The notes: generated from the letters alone by a model not told the origin. A stretch of 64,000 nt of DNA from Apostichopus japonicus (GCF_037975245.1 NC_092563.1:11127001-11191000), one strand, 5' to 3'; shown: positions 46,001 through 62,000, numbered from the stretch's first letter. Program-made: numbers and translations.

Positions 46001-47217
46001 CCCTGCTGACCACAGATGACCTTTGACTTTTACCAAACACAATGGGCTAACGGTCAGTCGTAGGTCCCCGATGCACACCAACTATGGAGTTGTGACGACC
46101 TTGCCTCCATGAGATATCGCGTTTACAAATGTCACTCACCATTTCGGTCATGGTGACCACAGATGACCTTTGACCTCTACCAGAAACAATGGGCTACAGG
46201 TAAGTCGAAAGTCCCCCCTGTACACCAACTATGGAGTTGTTGCGACCTTGCCTCCTTGAGATATCGCGTTTTAAAAGGTCACTCACCATTGCGACCCTGC
46301 TGACCACAGATGACCTTTGACTTTTACCAAACACAATGGGCTAACGGTCAGTCGTAGGTCCCCCCTGCACACCAACTATGGAGTTGTTGCGACCTTGCCT
46401 CCATGAGATATCGCGTTTACAAATGTCACTCACCATTTCGACCCTGCTGACCACAGATGACCTTTGACCTCTACCAAAAACAATGGGCTACAGGTAAGTC
46501 GTAGGTCCCCCCGGCACACCAACTATGGAGTTGGTGCGACCTTGCCTCCTTGAGATATCGCGTTTACAAATGTCACTCACCATTTCGACCCTGCTGACCA
46601 CAGATGACCTTTGACCTCTACCAAAAACAATGGGCTACAGGTAAGTCGTAGGTCCCCCCGGCACACCAACTATGGAGTTGTTGCGACCTTGCCTCCTTGA
46701 GATATCGCGTTTACAAATGTCACTCACCATTTCGACCCTGCTGACCACAGATGACCTTTGACCTCTACCAAAAACAATGGGCTACAGGTAAGTCGTAGGT
46801 CCCCCCGGCACACCAACTATGGAGTTGTTGCGACCTTGCCTCCTTGAGATATCGCGTTGTAAAAGGTCACTCCCCATTTCGGTCATGGTGACCCCAGATG
46901 ACCTTTGACCTCTACCAGAAACAATGGGCTACAGGTAAGTCGAAAGTCCCCCCTGTACACCAACTATGGAGTTGTTGCGACCTTGCCTCCTTGAGATATC
47001 GCGTTTTAAAAGGTCACTCACCATTGCGACCCTGCTGACCACAGATGACCTTTGACTTTTACCAAACACAATGGGCTAACGGTAAGTCGTAGGTCCCCCC
47101 TGCACACCAACTATGGAGTTGTTGCGACCTTGCCTCCATGAGATATCGCGTTTACAAATGTCACTCACCATTTCGACCCTGCTGACCACAGATGACCTTT
47201 GACCTCTACCAAAAACA
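40016..47217 (-). repeat. Large higher-order unit, copy 1 (49 monomers)
   Basis: This is the first of three copies of a very long unit. Corresponding markers recur in copy 2 at shifts of 7205 bp (near 40606), 7499 bp (CCAACCGGCAC at 42682 and 50181), 7498 bp (near 45018 and 45771) and 7204 bp (46341). The shifts differ by whole monomers, so copies differ by gain or loss of 2-monomer blocks near 42.1-42.7, 46.1-46.3 and 46.6-46.9 kb. It lacks about 12 monomers that copy 2 has at its end. Confidence 0.8.
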
Positions 47218-50200
47218 ATGGCCTACAGGTAAGTCGTAGGTCCCACCTGCACACCAACTATGGAGTTGTTGCGACCTTGCCTCCTTGAGATATCGCGTTG
47301 TAAAATGTCACTGACCATTTCGACCATGGTGACCCCAGATGACCTTTGACCTCTACCAAAAACAATGGGCTACCGGTAAGTCGAAAGTCCCCCCTGCACA
47401 CCAACTATGGAGTTGTTGCGACCTTGCCTCCTTGAGATATCGCGTTTTAAAAGGTCACTCACCATTTCGACCCTGCTGACCACAGATGACCTTTGACTTC
47501 TACCAAAAACAATGGGCTAACGGTAAGTCGTAGGTCCCCCCTGCACACCAACTATGGAGTTGTTCCGAGATCGCCTCCTTGAGATATCACGTATTAAATG
47601 GTCACTCAACATTTCGACCATGGTGACCCCAGATGACCTTTGACATCTACCAAAAACAATGGGCTACAGGTAAGTCGTAGGACCCACCTGCACACCAACT
47701 ATGGAGTTTTTGCGACCTTGCCTCCTTGAGATATCGCGTTTACAAAGGTCTCTCACCATTTCGACCCTGCTGACCACAGATGACCTTTGACCTCTACCAA
47801 AAACAATGGGCTACCGGTAAGTCGTAGGTCCCCCCCTGTACACCAAATATGGAGATGTTGCGACCTTGCCTCCATGAGATATCGCGTTTACAAATGTCAC
47901 CCACCATTTCGACCCTGCTGACCACAGATGACCTTTGACCTCTACCAAAAACAATGGGCTACCGGTAAGTCGTAGGTCCCCCCTGCACACCAACTATGGA
48001 GTTGTTCCGAGATCGCCTCCTTGAGATATCACGTTCACAAATGTCACTCACCATTTCGACCCTGCTGACCACAGATGACCTTTGACCTCTACCAAAAACA
48101 ATGGGCTACCGGTAAGTCGAAGGTCCCCCCCGGCACACCAACTATGGAGTTGTTGCGACCTTGCCTCCTTGAGATATCGCGTTGTAAAAGGTCACTCACC
48201 ATTTCGACCCTGCTGACCACAGATGACTTTTGACTTCTACCAAAAAAATGGGCTAACGGTAAGTCGTAGGTCCCCCCTGCACACCAACTATGGAGTTGTT
48301 CCGAGATCGCCTCCTTGAGATATCACGTTTACAAATGTCACTCACCATTTCGACCCTGCTGACCACAGATGACCTTTGACCTCTACCAAAACCAATGGGC
48401 TACAGTTAAGTCGAAAGTCCCCCTGCACACCAACTATGGAGTTGTTGCGACCTTGCCTCCTTGAGATATCGCGTTTACAAATGTCACTCACCATTTCGAC
48501 CCTGCTGACCACAGATGACCTTTGACCTCTACCAAAAACAATGGCCTACAGGTAAGTCGTAGGTCCCACCTGCACACCAACTATGGAGTTGTTGCGATCT
48601 TGCCTCCTTGAGATATCGCGTTGTAAATGTCACTCACCATTTCGACCATGGTGACCCCAGATGACCTTTGACCTCTACCAAAAACAATGGGCTACCGATA
48701 AGTCGAAAGTCCCCCCTGCACACCAACTATGGAGTTGTTGCGACCTTGCCTCCTTGAGATATCGCGTTTTAAAAGGTCACTCACCATTTCGACCCTGCTG
48801 ACCACAGATGACCTTTGACTTCTACCAAAAACAATGGGCTACAGGTAAGTCGTAGGTCCCCCCTGCACACCAACTATGGAGTTGTTGCGACCTTGCCTCC
48901 ATCTGATATCGCGTTTAAAAAGGTCACTCCCCATTTCGGTCATGGTGACCCCAGATGACCTTTGACCTCTACCAGAAACAATGGGCTACAGGTAAGTCGA
49001 AAGTCCCCCCTGTACACCAACTATGGAGTTGTTGCGACCTTGCCTCCTTGAGATATCGCGTTTTAAAAGGTCACTCACCATTGCGACCCTGCTGACCACA
49101 GATGACCTTTGACTTTTACCAAACACAATGGGCTAACGGTAAGTCGTAGGTCCCCCCTGCACACCAACTATGGAGTTGTTGCGACCTTGCCTCCATGAGA
49201 TATCGCGTTTACAAATGTGACTCACCATTTCGACCCTGCTGACCACAGATGACCTTTGACCTCTACCAAAAACAATGGGCTACAGGTAAGTCGTAGGTCC
49301 CCCCGGCACACCAACTATGGAGTTGGTGCGACCTTGCCTCCTTGAGATATCGCGTTTACAAATGTCACTCACCATTTCGACCCTGCTGACCACAGATGAC
49401 CTTTGACCTCTACCAAAAACAATGGGCTACAGGTAAGTCGTAGGTCCCCCCGGCACACCAACTATGGAGTTGTTGCGACCTTGCCTCCTTGAGATATCGC
49501 GTTTACAAATGTCACTCACCATTTCGACCCTGCTGACCACAGATGACCTTTGACCTCTACCAAAAACAATGGGCTACAGGTAAGTCGTAGGTCCCCCCGG
49601 CACACCAACTATGGAGTTGTTGCGACCTTGCCTCCTTGAGATATCGCGTTGTAAAAGGTCACTCCCCATTTCGGTCATGGTGACCCCAGATGACCTTTGA
49701 CCTCTACCAGAAACAATGGGCTACAGGTAAGTCGAAAGTCCCCCCTGTACACCAACTATGGAGTTGTTGCGACCTTGCCTCCTTGAGATATCGCGTTTTA
49801 AAAGGTCACTCACCATTGCGACCCTGCTGACCACAGATGACCTTTGACTTTTACCAAACACAATGGGCTAACGGTAAGTCGTAGGTCCCCCCTGCACACC
49901 AACTATGGAGTTGTGACGACCTTGCCTCCATGAGATATCGCGTTTACAAATGTCACTCACCATTTCGACCCTGCTGACCACAGATGACCTTTGACCTCTA
50001 CCAAAAACAATGGGCTACAGGTAAGTCGTAGGTCCCCCCGGCACACCAACTATGGAGTTGGTGCGACCTTGCCTCCTTGAGATATCGCGTTTACAAATGT
50101 CACTCACCATTTCGACCCTGCTGACCACAGATGACCTTTGACCTCTACCAAAAACAATGGGCTACAGGTAAGTCGTAGGTCCAACCGGCACACCAACTAT

Positions 50201-53200
50201 GGAGTTGTTGCGACCTTGCCTCCTTGAGATATCGCGTTGTAAAAGGTCACTCCCCATTTCGGTCATGGTGACCCCAGATGACCTTTGACCTCTACCAGAA
50301 ACAATGGGCTACAGGTAAGTCGAAAGTCCCCCCTGTACACCGACTATGGAGTTGTTGCGACCTTGCCTCCTTGAGATATCGCGTTTTAAAAGGTCACTCA
50401 CCATTTCGACCCTGCTGACCACAGATGACCTTTGACCTCTACCAAAAACAATGGGCTACAGGTAAGTCGTAGGTCCCCCCGGCACACCAACTATGGAGTT
50501 GGTGCGACCTTGCCTCCTTGAGATATCGCGTTTACAAATGTCACTCACCATTTCGACCCTGCTGACCACAGATGACCTTTGACCTCTACCAAAAACAATG
50601 GGCTACCGGTAAGTCGTAGGTCCCCCCGGCACACCAACTATGGAGTTGTTGCGACCTTGCCTCCTTGAGATATCGCGTTTACAAATGTCACTCACCATTT
50701 CGACCCTGCTGACCACAGATGACCTTTGACCTCTACCAAAAACAATGGGCTACCGGTAAGTCGTAGGTCCCCCCGGCACACCAACTATGGAGTTGTTGCG
50801 ACCTTGCCTCCTTGAGATATCGCGTTGTAAAAGGTCACTTACCATTTCGACCCTGCTGATCCCAGATGACCTTTGACCTCTACCAAAAACAATGGGCTAC
50901 AGGTAAGTCGAAAGTCCCCCCTGTACACCAACTATGGAGTTGTTGCGACCTTGCCTCCTTGAGATATCGCGTTTTAAAAGGTCACTCACCATTTCGACCA
51001 TGGTGACCCCAGATGACCTTTGACCTCTACCAAAAACAATGGGCTACAGGTAATTCGAAAGTCCCCCCTGTACACCGACTATGGAGTTGTTGCGACCTTG
51101 CCTCCTTGAGATATCGCGTTTTAAAAGGTCACTCACCATTTCGACCCTGCTGACCACAGATGACCTTTGACTTCTACCAAAAACAATGGGCTAACGGTAA
51201 GTCGTAGGTCCCCCCTGCACACCAACTATGGAGTTGTTCCGAGATCGCCTCCTTGAGATATCACGTTCACAAATGTCACTCACCATTTCGACCCTGCTGA
51301 CCACAGATGACCTTTGACCTCTACCAAAAACAATGGGCTACAGGTAAGTCGAAAGTTTCCCCTGCACACCAACTATGGAGTTGTTGCGACCTTGCCTCCA
51401 TGAGATATCGCGTTTACAAATGTCACTCACCATTTCGACCCTGCTGACCACAGATGACATTTGACCTCTACCAAAAACAATGGGCTACAGGTAAGTCGTA
51501 GGTCCCCCCCGGCACACCAACTATGGAGTTGTTGCGACCTTGCCTCCTTGAGATATCGCGTTGTAAAAGGTCACTCACCATTTCGACCCTGCTGACCACA
51601 GATGACCTTTGACCTCTACCAAAAACAATGGGCTACCGGTAAGTCGTAGGTCCCCGACCTGCACACCAAATATGGAGATGTTGCGACCTTGCCTCCATGA
51701 GATATCGCGTTTACAAATGTCACCCACCATTTCGACCCTGCTGACCACAGATGACCTTTGACCTCTACCAAAAACAATGGGCTACAGGTAAGTCGTAGGT
51801 CCCCCCTGCACACCAACTATGGAGTTGTGACGACCTTGCCTCCATCTGATATCGCGTTTAAAAAGGTCACTCCCCATTTCGGTCATGGTGCCCCAGATGA
51901 CCTTTGACCTCTACCAGAAACAATGGGCTACAGGTAAGTCGAAAGTCCCCCCTGTACACCAACTATGGAGTTGTTGCGACCTTGCCTCCTTGAGATATCG
52001 CGTTGTAAAAGGTCACTTACCATTTCGACCCTGCTGACCCCAGATGACCTTTGACCTCTACCAAAAACAATGGGCTACAGGTAAGTCGAAAGTCCCCCCT
52101 GTACACCAACTATGGAGTTGTTGCGACCTTGCCTCCTTGAGATATCGCGTTTTAAAAGGTCACTCACCATTTCGACCCTGCTGACCACAGATGACCTTTG
52201 ACTTCTACCAAAAACAATGGGCTAACGGTAAGTCGTAGGTCCCCCCTGCACACCAACTATGGAGTTGTTGCGACCTTGCCTCCTTGAGATATCACGTTCA
52301 CAAATGTCACTCACCATTTCGACCCTGCTGACCACAGATGACCTTTGACCTCTACCAAAAACAATGGGCTACAGGTAAGTTGTAGGACCCACCTGCACAC
52401 CAACTATGGAGTTTTTGCGACCTTGCCTCCTTGAGATATCGCGTTTACAAAGGTCTCTCACCATTTCGACCCTGCTGACCACAGATGACCTTTGACCTCT
52501 ACCAAAAACAATGGGCTACCGGTAAGTCGTAGGTCCCCCCCTGTACACCAAATATGGAGATGTTGCGACCTTGCCTCCATGAGATATCGCGTTTACAAAT
52601 GTCACCCACCATTTCGACCCTGCTGACCACAGATGACCTTTGACCTCTACCAAAAACAATGGGCTACCGGTAAGTCGTAGGTCCCCCCTGCACACCAACT
52701 ATGGAGTTGTTCCGAGATCGCCTCCTTGAGATATCACGTTCACAAATGTCACTCACCATTTCGACCCTGCTGACCACAGATGACCTTTGACCTCTACCAA
52801 AAACAATGGGCTACCGGTAAGTCGAAGGTCCCCCCCGGCACACCAACTATGGAGTTGTTGCGACCTTGCCTCCTTGAGATATCGCGTTGTAAAAGGTCAC
52901 TCACCATTTCGACCCTGCTGACCACAGATGACTTTTGACTTCTACCAAAAAAATGGGCTAACGGTAAGTCGTAGGTCCCCCCTGCACACCAACTATGGAG
53001 TTGTTCCGAGATCGCCTCCTTGAGATATCACGTTTACAAATGTCACTCACCATTTCGACCCTGCTGACCACAGATGACCTTTGACCTCTACCAAAACCAA
53101 TGGGCTACAGTTAAGTCGAAAGTCCCCCTGCACACCAACTATGGAGTTGTTGCGACCTTGCCTCCTTGAGATATCGCGTTTTAAAAGGTCACTCACCATT

Positions 53201-56039
53201 TCGACCCTGCTGACCACAGATGACCTTTGACTTCTACCAAAAACAATGGGCTACAGGTAAGTCGTAGGTCCCCGATGCACACCAACTATGGAGTTGTGAC
53301 GACCTTGCCTCCATCTGATATCGCGTTTAAAAAGGTCACTCCCCATTTCGGTCATGGTGACCCCATATGACCTTTGACCTCTACCAGAAACAATGGGCTA
53401 CAGGTAAGTCGAAAGTCCCCCCTGTACACCAACTATGGAGTTGTTGCGACCTTGCCTCCTTGAGATATCGCGTTTTAAAAGGTCACTCACCATTGCGACC
53501 CTGCTGACCACAGATGACCTTTGACTTTTACCAAACACAATGGGCTAACGGTCAGTCGTAGGTCCCCCCTGCACACCAACTATGGAGTTGTTGCGACCTT
53601 GCCTCCATGAGATATCGCGTTTACAAATGTCACTCACCATTTCGACCCTGCTGACCACAGATGACCTTTGACCTCTACCAAAAACAATGGGCTACAGGTA
53701 AGTCGTAGGTCCCCCCGGCACACCAACTATGGAGTTGGTGCGACCTTGCCTCCTTGAGATATCGCGTTTACAAATGTCACTCACCATTTCGACCCTGCTG
53801 ACCACAGATGACCTTTGACCTCTACCAAAAACAATGGGCTACAGGTAAGTCGTAGGTCCCCCCGGCACACCAACTATGGAGTTGTTGCGACCTTGCCTCC
53901 TTGAGATATCGCGTTGTAAAAGGTCACTCCCCATTTCGGTCATGGTGACCCCAGATGACCTTTGACCTCTACCAGAAACAATGGGCTAAAGGTAAGTCGA
54001 AAGTCCCCCCTGTACACCAACTATGGAGTTGTTGCGACCTTGCCTCCATGAGATATCGCGTTTTAAAAGGTCACTCACCATTGCGACCCTGCTGACCACA
54101 GATGACCTTTGACTTTTACCAAACACAATGGGCTAACGGTAAGTCGTAGGTCCCCCCTGCACACCAACTATGGAGTTGTGACGACCTTGCCTCCATGAGA
54201 TATCGCGTTTACAAATGTCACTCACCATTTCGACCCTGCTGACCACAGATGACCTTTGACCTCTACCAAAAACAATGGGCTACAGGTAAGTCGTAGGTCC
54301 CCCCGGCACACCAACTATGGAGTTGGTGCGACCTTGCCTCCTTGAGATATCGCGTTTACAAATGTCACTCACCATTTCGACCCTGCTGACCACAGATGAC
54401 CTTTGACCTCTACCAAAAACAATGGGCTACAGGTAAGTCGTAGGTCCAACCGGCACACCAACTATGGAGTTGTTGCGACCTTGCCTCCTTGAGATATCGC
54501 GTTGTAAAAGGTCACTCCCCATTTCGGTCATGGTGACCCCAGATGACCTTTGACCTCTACCAGAAACAATGGGCTACAGGTAAGTCGAAAGTCCCCCCTG
54601 TACACCGACTATGGAGTTGTTGCGACCTTGCCTCCTTGAGATATCGCGTTTTAAAAGGTCACTCACCATTGCGACCCTGCTGACCACAGATGACCTTTGA
54701 CTTTTACCAAACACAATGGGCTAACGGTAAGTCGTAGGTCCCCCCTGCACACCAACTATGGAGTTGTTGCGACCTTGCCTCCTTGAGATATCGCGTTTAC
54801 AAATGTCACTCACCATTTCGACCCTGCTGACCACAGATGACCTTTGACCTCTACCAAAAACAATGGGCTACAGGTAAGTCGTAGGTCCCCCCGGGACACC
54901 AACTATGGAGTTGGTGCGACCTTGCCTCCTTGAGATATCGCGTTTACAAATGTCACTCACCATTTCGACCCTGCTGACCACAGATGACCTTTGACCTCTA
55001 CCAAAAACAATGGGCTACCGGTAAGTCGTAGGTCCCCCCGGCACACCAACTATGGAGTTGTTGCGACCTTGCCTCCTTGAGATATCGCGTTTACAAATGT
55101 CACTCACCATTTCGACCCTGCTGACCACAGATGACCTTTGACCTCTACCAAAAACAATGGGCTACCGGTAAGTCGTAGGTCCCCCCGGCACACCAACTAT
55201 GGAGTTGTTGCGACCTTGCCTCCTTGAGATATCGCGTTGTAAAAGGTCACTTACCATTTCGACCCTGCTGATCCCAGATGACCTTTGACCTCTACCAAAA
55301 ACAATGGGCTACAGGTAAGTCGAAAGTCCCCCCTGTACACCAACTATGGAGTTGTTGCGACCTTGCCTCCTTGAGATATCGCGTTTTAAAAGGTCACTCA
55401 CCATTTCAACCATGGTGACCCCAGATGACCTTTGACCTCTACCAAAAACAATGGGCTACAGGTAATTCGAAAGTCCCCCCTGTACACCGACTATGGAGTT
55501 GTTGCGACCTTGCCTCCTTGAGATATCGCGTTTTAAAAGGTCACTCACCATTTCGACCCTGCTGACCACAGATGACCTTTGACTTCTACCAAAAACAATG
55601 GGCTAACGGTAAGTCGTAGGTCCCCCCTGCACACCAACTATGGAGTTGTTCCGAGATCGCCTCCTTGAGATATCACGTTCACAAATGTCACTCACCATTT
55701 CGACCCTGCTGACCACAGATGACCTTTGACCTCTACCAAAAACAATGGGCTACAGGTAAGTCGAAAGTTTCCCCTGCACACCAACTATGGAGTTGTTGCG
55801 ACCTTGCCTCCATGAGATATCGCGTTTACAAATGTCACTCACCATTTCGACCCTGCTGACCACAGATGACATTTGACCTCTACCAAAAACAATGGGCTAC
55901 AGGTAAGTCGTAGGTCCCCCCCGGCACACCAACTATGGAGTTGTTGCGACCTTGCCTCCTTGAGATATCGCGTTGTAAAAGGTCACTCACCATTTCGACC
56001 CTGCTGACCACAGATGACCTTTGACCTCTACCAAAAACA
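47218..56039 (-). repeat. Large higher-order unit, copy 2 (60 monomers, 8822 bp)
   Basis: Markers at 47811, 51616 and 52516 recur at 56633, 60438 and 61339, shifts of 8822, 8822 and 8823 bp. The odd base is a deletion in this copy, GGTGCCCCAG for GGTGACCCCAG near 51890. Other differences are single substitutions: CCCCATATGA near 53365, and CATTTCAACC near 55408. The unit contains an internal duplication: CCAACCGGCAC at 50181 and again at 54446 (about 29 monomers apart). Confidence 0.85.
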
Positions 56040-59000
56040 ATGGCCTACAGGTAAGTCGTAGGTCCCACCTGCACACCAACTATGGAGTTGTTGCGACCTT
56101 GCCTCCTTGAGATATCGCGTTGTAAAATGTCACTGACCATTTCGACCATGGTGACCCCAGATGACCTTTGACCTCTACCAAAAACAATGGGCTACCGGTA
56201 AGTCGAAAGTCCCCCCTGCACACCAACTATGGAGTTGTTGCGACCTTGCCTCCTTGAGATATCGCGTTTTAAAAGGTCACTCACCATTTCGACCCTGCTG
56301 ACCACAGATGACCTTTGACTTCTACCAAAAACAATGGGCTAACGGTAAGTCGTAGGTCCCCCCTGCACACCAACTATGGAGTTGTTCCGAGATCGCCTCC
56401 TTGAGATATCACGTATTAAATGGTCACTCAACATTTCGACCATGGTGACCCCAGATGACCTTTGACATCTACCAAAAACAATGGGCTACAGGTAAGTCGT
56501 AGGACCCACCTGCACACCAACTATGGAGTTTTTGCGACCTTGCCTCCTTGAGATATCGCGTTTACAAAGGTCTCTCACCATTTCGACCCTGCTGACCACA
56601 GATGACCTTTGACCTCTACCAAAAACAATGGGCTACCGGTAAGTCGTAGGTCCCCCCCTGTACACCAAATATGGAGATGTTGCGACCTTGCCTCCATGAG
56701 ATATCGCGTTTACAAATGTCACCCACCATTTCGACCCTGCTGACCACAGATGACCTTTGACCTCTACCAAAAACAATGGGCTACCGGTAAGTCGTAGGTC
56801 CCCCCTGCACACCAACTATGGAGTTGTTCCGAGATCGCCTCCTTGAGATATCACGTTCACAAATGTCACTCACCATTTCGACCCTGCTGACCACAGATGA
56901 CCTTTGACCTCTACCAAAAACAATGGGCTACCGGTAAGTCGAAGGTCCCCCCCGGCACACCAACTATGGAGTTGTTGCGACCTTGCCTCCTTGAGATATC
57001 GCGTTGTAAAAGGTCACTCACCATTTCGACCCTGCTGACCACAGATGACTTTTGACTTCTACCAAAAAAATGGGCTAACGGTAAGTCGTAGGTCCCCCCT
57101 GCACACCAACTATGGAGTTGTTCCGAGATCGCCTCCTTGAGATATCACGTTTACAAATGTCACTCACCATTTCGACCCTGCTGACCACAGATGACCTTTG
57201 ACCTCTACCAAAACCAATGGGCTACAGTTAAGTCGAAAGTCCCCCTGCACACCAACTATGGAGTTGTTGCGACCTTGCCTCCTTGAGATATCGCGTTTAC
57301 AAATGTCACTCACCATTTCGACCCTGCTGACCACAGATGACCTTTGACCTCTACCAAAAACAATGGCCTACAGGTAAGTCGTAGGTCCCACCTGCACACC
57401 AACTATGGAGTTGTTGCGATCTTGCCTCCTTGAGATATCGCGTTGTAAATGTCACTCACCATTTCGACCATGGTGACCCCAGATGACCTTTGACCTCTAC
57501 CAAAAACAATGGGCTACCGATAAGTCGAAAGTCCCCCCTGCACACCAACTATGGAGTTGTTGCGACCTTGCCTCCTTGAGATATCGCGTTTTAAAAGGTC
57601 ACTCACCATTTCGACCCTGCTGACCACAGATGACCTTTGACTTCTACCAAAAACAATGGGCTACAGGTAAGTCGTAGGTCCCCCCTGCACACCAACTATG
57701 GAGTTGTTGCGACCTTGCCTCCATCTGATATCGCGTTTAAAAAGGTCACTCCCCATTTCGGTCATGGTGACCCCAGATGACCTTTGACCTCTACCAGAAA
57801 CAATGGGCTACAGGTAAGTCGAAAGTCCCCCCTGTACACCAACTATGGAGTTGTTGCGACCTTGCCTCCTTGAGATATCGCGTTTTAAAAGGTCACTCAC
57901 CATTGCGACCCTGCTGACCACAGATGACCTTTGACTTTTACCAAACACAATGGGCTAACGGTAAGTCGTAGGTCCCCCCTGCACACCAACTATGGAGTTG
58001 TTGCGACCTTGCCTCCATGAGATATCGCGTTTACAAATGTGACTCACCATTTCGACCCTGCTGACCACAGATGACCTTTGACCTCTACCAAAAACAATGG
58101 GCTACAGGTAAGTCGTAGGTCCCCCCGGCACACCAACTATGGAGTTGGTGCGACCTTGCCTCCTTGAGATATCGCGTTTACAAATGTCACTCACCATTTC
58201 GACCCTGCTGACCACAGATGACCTTTGACCTCTACCAAAAACAATGGGCTACAGGTAAGTCGTAGGTCCCCCCGGCACACCAACTATGGAGTTGTTGCGA
58301 CCTTGCCTCCTTGAGATATCGCGTTTACAAATGTCACTCACCATTTCGACCCTGCTGACCACAGATGACCTTTGACCTCTACCAAAAACAATGGGCTACA
58401 GGTAAGTCGTAGGTCCCCCCGGCACACCAACTATGGAGTTGTTGCGACCTTGCCTCCTTGAGATATCGCGTTGTAAAAGGTCACTCCCCATTTCGGTCAT
58501 GGTGACCCCAGATGACCTTTGACCTCTACCAGAAACAATGGGCTACAGGTAAGTCGAAAGTCCCCCCTGTACACCAACTATGGAGTTGTTGCGACCTTGC
58601 CTCCTTGAGATATCGCGTTTTAAAAGGTCACTCACCATTGCGACCCTGCTGACCACAGATGACCTTTGACTTTTACCAAACACAATGGGCTAACGGTAAG
58701 TCGTAGGTCCCCCCTGCACACCAACTATGGAGTTGTGACGACCTTGCCTCCATGAGATATCGCGTTTACAAATGTCACTCACCATTTCGACCCTGCTGAC
58801 CACAGATGACCTTTGACCTCTACCAAAAACAATGGGCTACAGGTAAGTCGTAGGTCCCCCCGGCACACCAACTATGGAGTTGGTGCGACCTTGCCTCCTT
58901 GAGATATCGCGTTTACAAATGTCACTCACCATTTCGACCCTGCTGACCACAGATGACCTTTGACCTCTACCAAAAACAATGGGCTACAGGTAAGTCGTAG

Positions 59001-62000
59001 GTCCAACCGGCACACCAACTATGGAGTTGTTGCGACCTTGCCTCCTTGAGATATCGCGTTGTAAAAGGTCACTCCCCATTTCGGTCATGGTGACCCCAGA
59101 TGACCTTTGACCTCTACCAGAAACAATGGGCTACAGGTAAGTCGAAAGTCCCCCCTGTACACCGACTATGGAGTTGTTGCGACCTTGCCTCCTTGAGATA
59201 TCGCGTTTTAAAAGGTCACTCACCATTTCGACCCTGCTGACCACAGATGACCTTTGACCTCTACCAAAAACAATGGGCTACAGGTAAGTCGTAGGTCCCC
59301 CCGGCACACCAACTATGGAGTTGGTGCGACCTTGCCTCCTTGAGATATCGCGTTTACAAATGTCACTCACCATTTCGACCCTGCTGACCACAGATGACCT
59401 TTGACCTCTACCAAAAACAATGGGCTACCGGTAAGTCGTAGGTCCCCCCGGCACACCAACTATGGAGTTGTTGCGACCTTGCCTCCTTGAGATATCGCGT
59501 TTACAAATGTCACTCACCATTTCGACCCTGCTGACCACAGATGACCTTTGACCTCTACCAAAAACAATGGGCTACCGGTAAGTCGTAGGTCCCCCCGGCA
59601 CACCAACTATGGAGTTGTTGCGACCTTGCCTCCTTGAGATATCGCGTTGTAAAAGGTCACTTACCATTTCGACCCTGCTGATCCCAGATGACCTTTGACC
59701 TCTACCAAAAACAATGGGCTACAGGTAAGTCGAAAGTCCCCCCTGTACACCAACTATGGAGTTGTTGCGACCTTGCCTCCTTGAGATATCGCGTTTTAAA
59801 AGGTCACTCACCATTTCGACCATGGTGACCCCAGATGACCTTTGACCTCTACCAAAAACAATGGGCTACAGGTAATTCGAAAGTCCCCCCTGTACACCGA
59901 CTATGGAGTTGTTGCGACCTTGCCTCCTTGAGATATCGCGTTTTAAAAGGTCACTCACCATTTCGACCCTGCTGACCACAGATGACCTTTGACTTCTACC
60001 AAAAACAATGGGCTAACGGTAAGTCGTAGGTCCCCCCTGCACACCAACTATGGAGTTGTTCCGAGATCGCCTCCTTGAGATATCACGTTCACAAATGTCA
60101 CTCACCATTTCGACCCTGCTGACCACAGATGACCTTTGACCTCTACCAAAAACAATGGGCTACAGGTAAGTCGAAAGTTTCCCCTGCACACCAACTATGG
60201 AGTTGTTGCGACCTTGCCTCCATGAGATATCGCGTTTACAAATGTCACTCACCATTTCGACCCTGCTGACCACAGATGACATTTGACCTCTACCAAAAAC
60301 AATGGGCTACAGGTAAGTCGTAGGTCCCCCCCGGCACACCAACTATGGAGTTGTTGCGACCTTGCCTCCTTGAGATATCGCGTTGTAAAAGGTCACTCAC
60401 CATTTCGACCCTGCTGACCACAGATGACCTTTGACCTCTACCAAAAACAATGGGCTACCGGTAATTCGTAGGTCCCCGACCTGCACACCAAATATGGAGA
60501 TGTTGCGACCTTGCCTCCATGAGATATCGCGTTTACAAATGTCACCCACCATTTCGACCCTGCTGACCACAGATGACCTTTGACCTCTACCAAAAACAAT
60601 GGGCTACAGGTAAGTCGTAGGTCCCCCCTGCACACCAACTATGGAGTTGTGACGACCTTGCCTCCATCTGATATCGCGTTTAAAAAGGTCACTCCCCATT
60701 TCGGTCATGGTGACCCCAGATGACCTTTGACCTCTACCAGAAACAATGGGCTACAGGTAAGTCGAAAGTCCCCCCTGTACACCAACTATGGAGTTGTTGC
60801 GACCTTGCCTCCTTGAGATATCGCGTTGTAAAAGGTCACTTACCATTTCGACCCTGCTGACCCCAGATGACCTTTGACCTCTACCAAAAACAATGGGCTA
60901 CAGGTAAGTCGAAAGTCCCCCCTGTACACCAACTATGGAGTTGTTGCGACCTTGCCTCCTTGAGATATCGCGTTTTAAAAGGTCACTCACCATTTCGACC
61001 CTGCTGACCACAGATGACCTTTGACTTCTACCAAAAACAATGGGCTAACGGTAAGTCGTAGGTCCCCCCTGCACACCAACTATGGAGTTGTTGCGACCTT
61101 GCCTCCTTGAGATATCACGTTCACAAATGTCACTCACCATTTCGACCCTGCTGACCACAGATGACCTTTGACCTCTACCAAAAACAATGGGCTACAGGTA
61201 AGTTGTAGGACCCACCTGCACACCAACTATGGAGTTTTTGCGACCTTGCCTCCTTGAGATATCGCGTTTACAAAGGTCTCTCACCATTTCGACCCTGCTG
61301 ACCACAGATGACCTTTGACCTCTACCAAAAACAATGGGCTACCGGTAAGTCGTAGGTCCCCCCCTGTACACCAAATATGGAGATGTTGCGACCTTGCCTC
61401 CATGAGATATCGCGTTTACAAATGTCACCCACCATTTCGACCCTGCTGACCACAGATGACCTTTGACCTCTACCAAAAACAATGGGCTACCGGTAAGTCG
61501 TAGGTCCCCCCTGCACACCAACTATGGAGTTGTTCCGAGATCGCCTCCTTGAGATATCACGTTCACAAATGTCACTCACCATTTCGACCCTGCTGACCAC
61601 AGATGACCTTTGACCTCTACCAAAAACAATGGGCTACCGGTAAGTCGAAGGTCCCCCCCGGCACACCAACTATGGAGTTGTTGCGACCTTGCCTCCTTGA
61701 GATATCGCGTTGTAAAAGGTCACTCACCATTTCGACCCTGCTGACCACAGATGACTTTTGACTTCTACCAAAAAAATGGGCTAACGGTAAGTCGTAGGTC
61801 CCCCCTGCACACCAACTATGGAGTTGTTCCGAGATCGCCTCCTTGAGATATCACGTTTACAAATGTCACTCACCATTTCGACCCTGCTGACCACAGATGA
61901 CCTTTGACCTCTACCAAAACCAATGGGCTACAGTTAAGTCGAAAGTCCCCCTGCACACCAACTATGGAGTTGTTGCGACCTTGCCTCCTTGAGATATCGC

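Noticed and set aside
30730-61521. Recurring 60-66 codon minus-strand frames beginning MVCRGDLRLT, and a 72-codon frame at 670 and 1987.
   Set aside because: They span one to one and a half 147-bp satellite monomers and recur only because a marker monomer lacking one stop was amplified in higher-order units.
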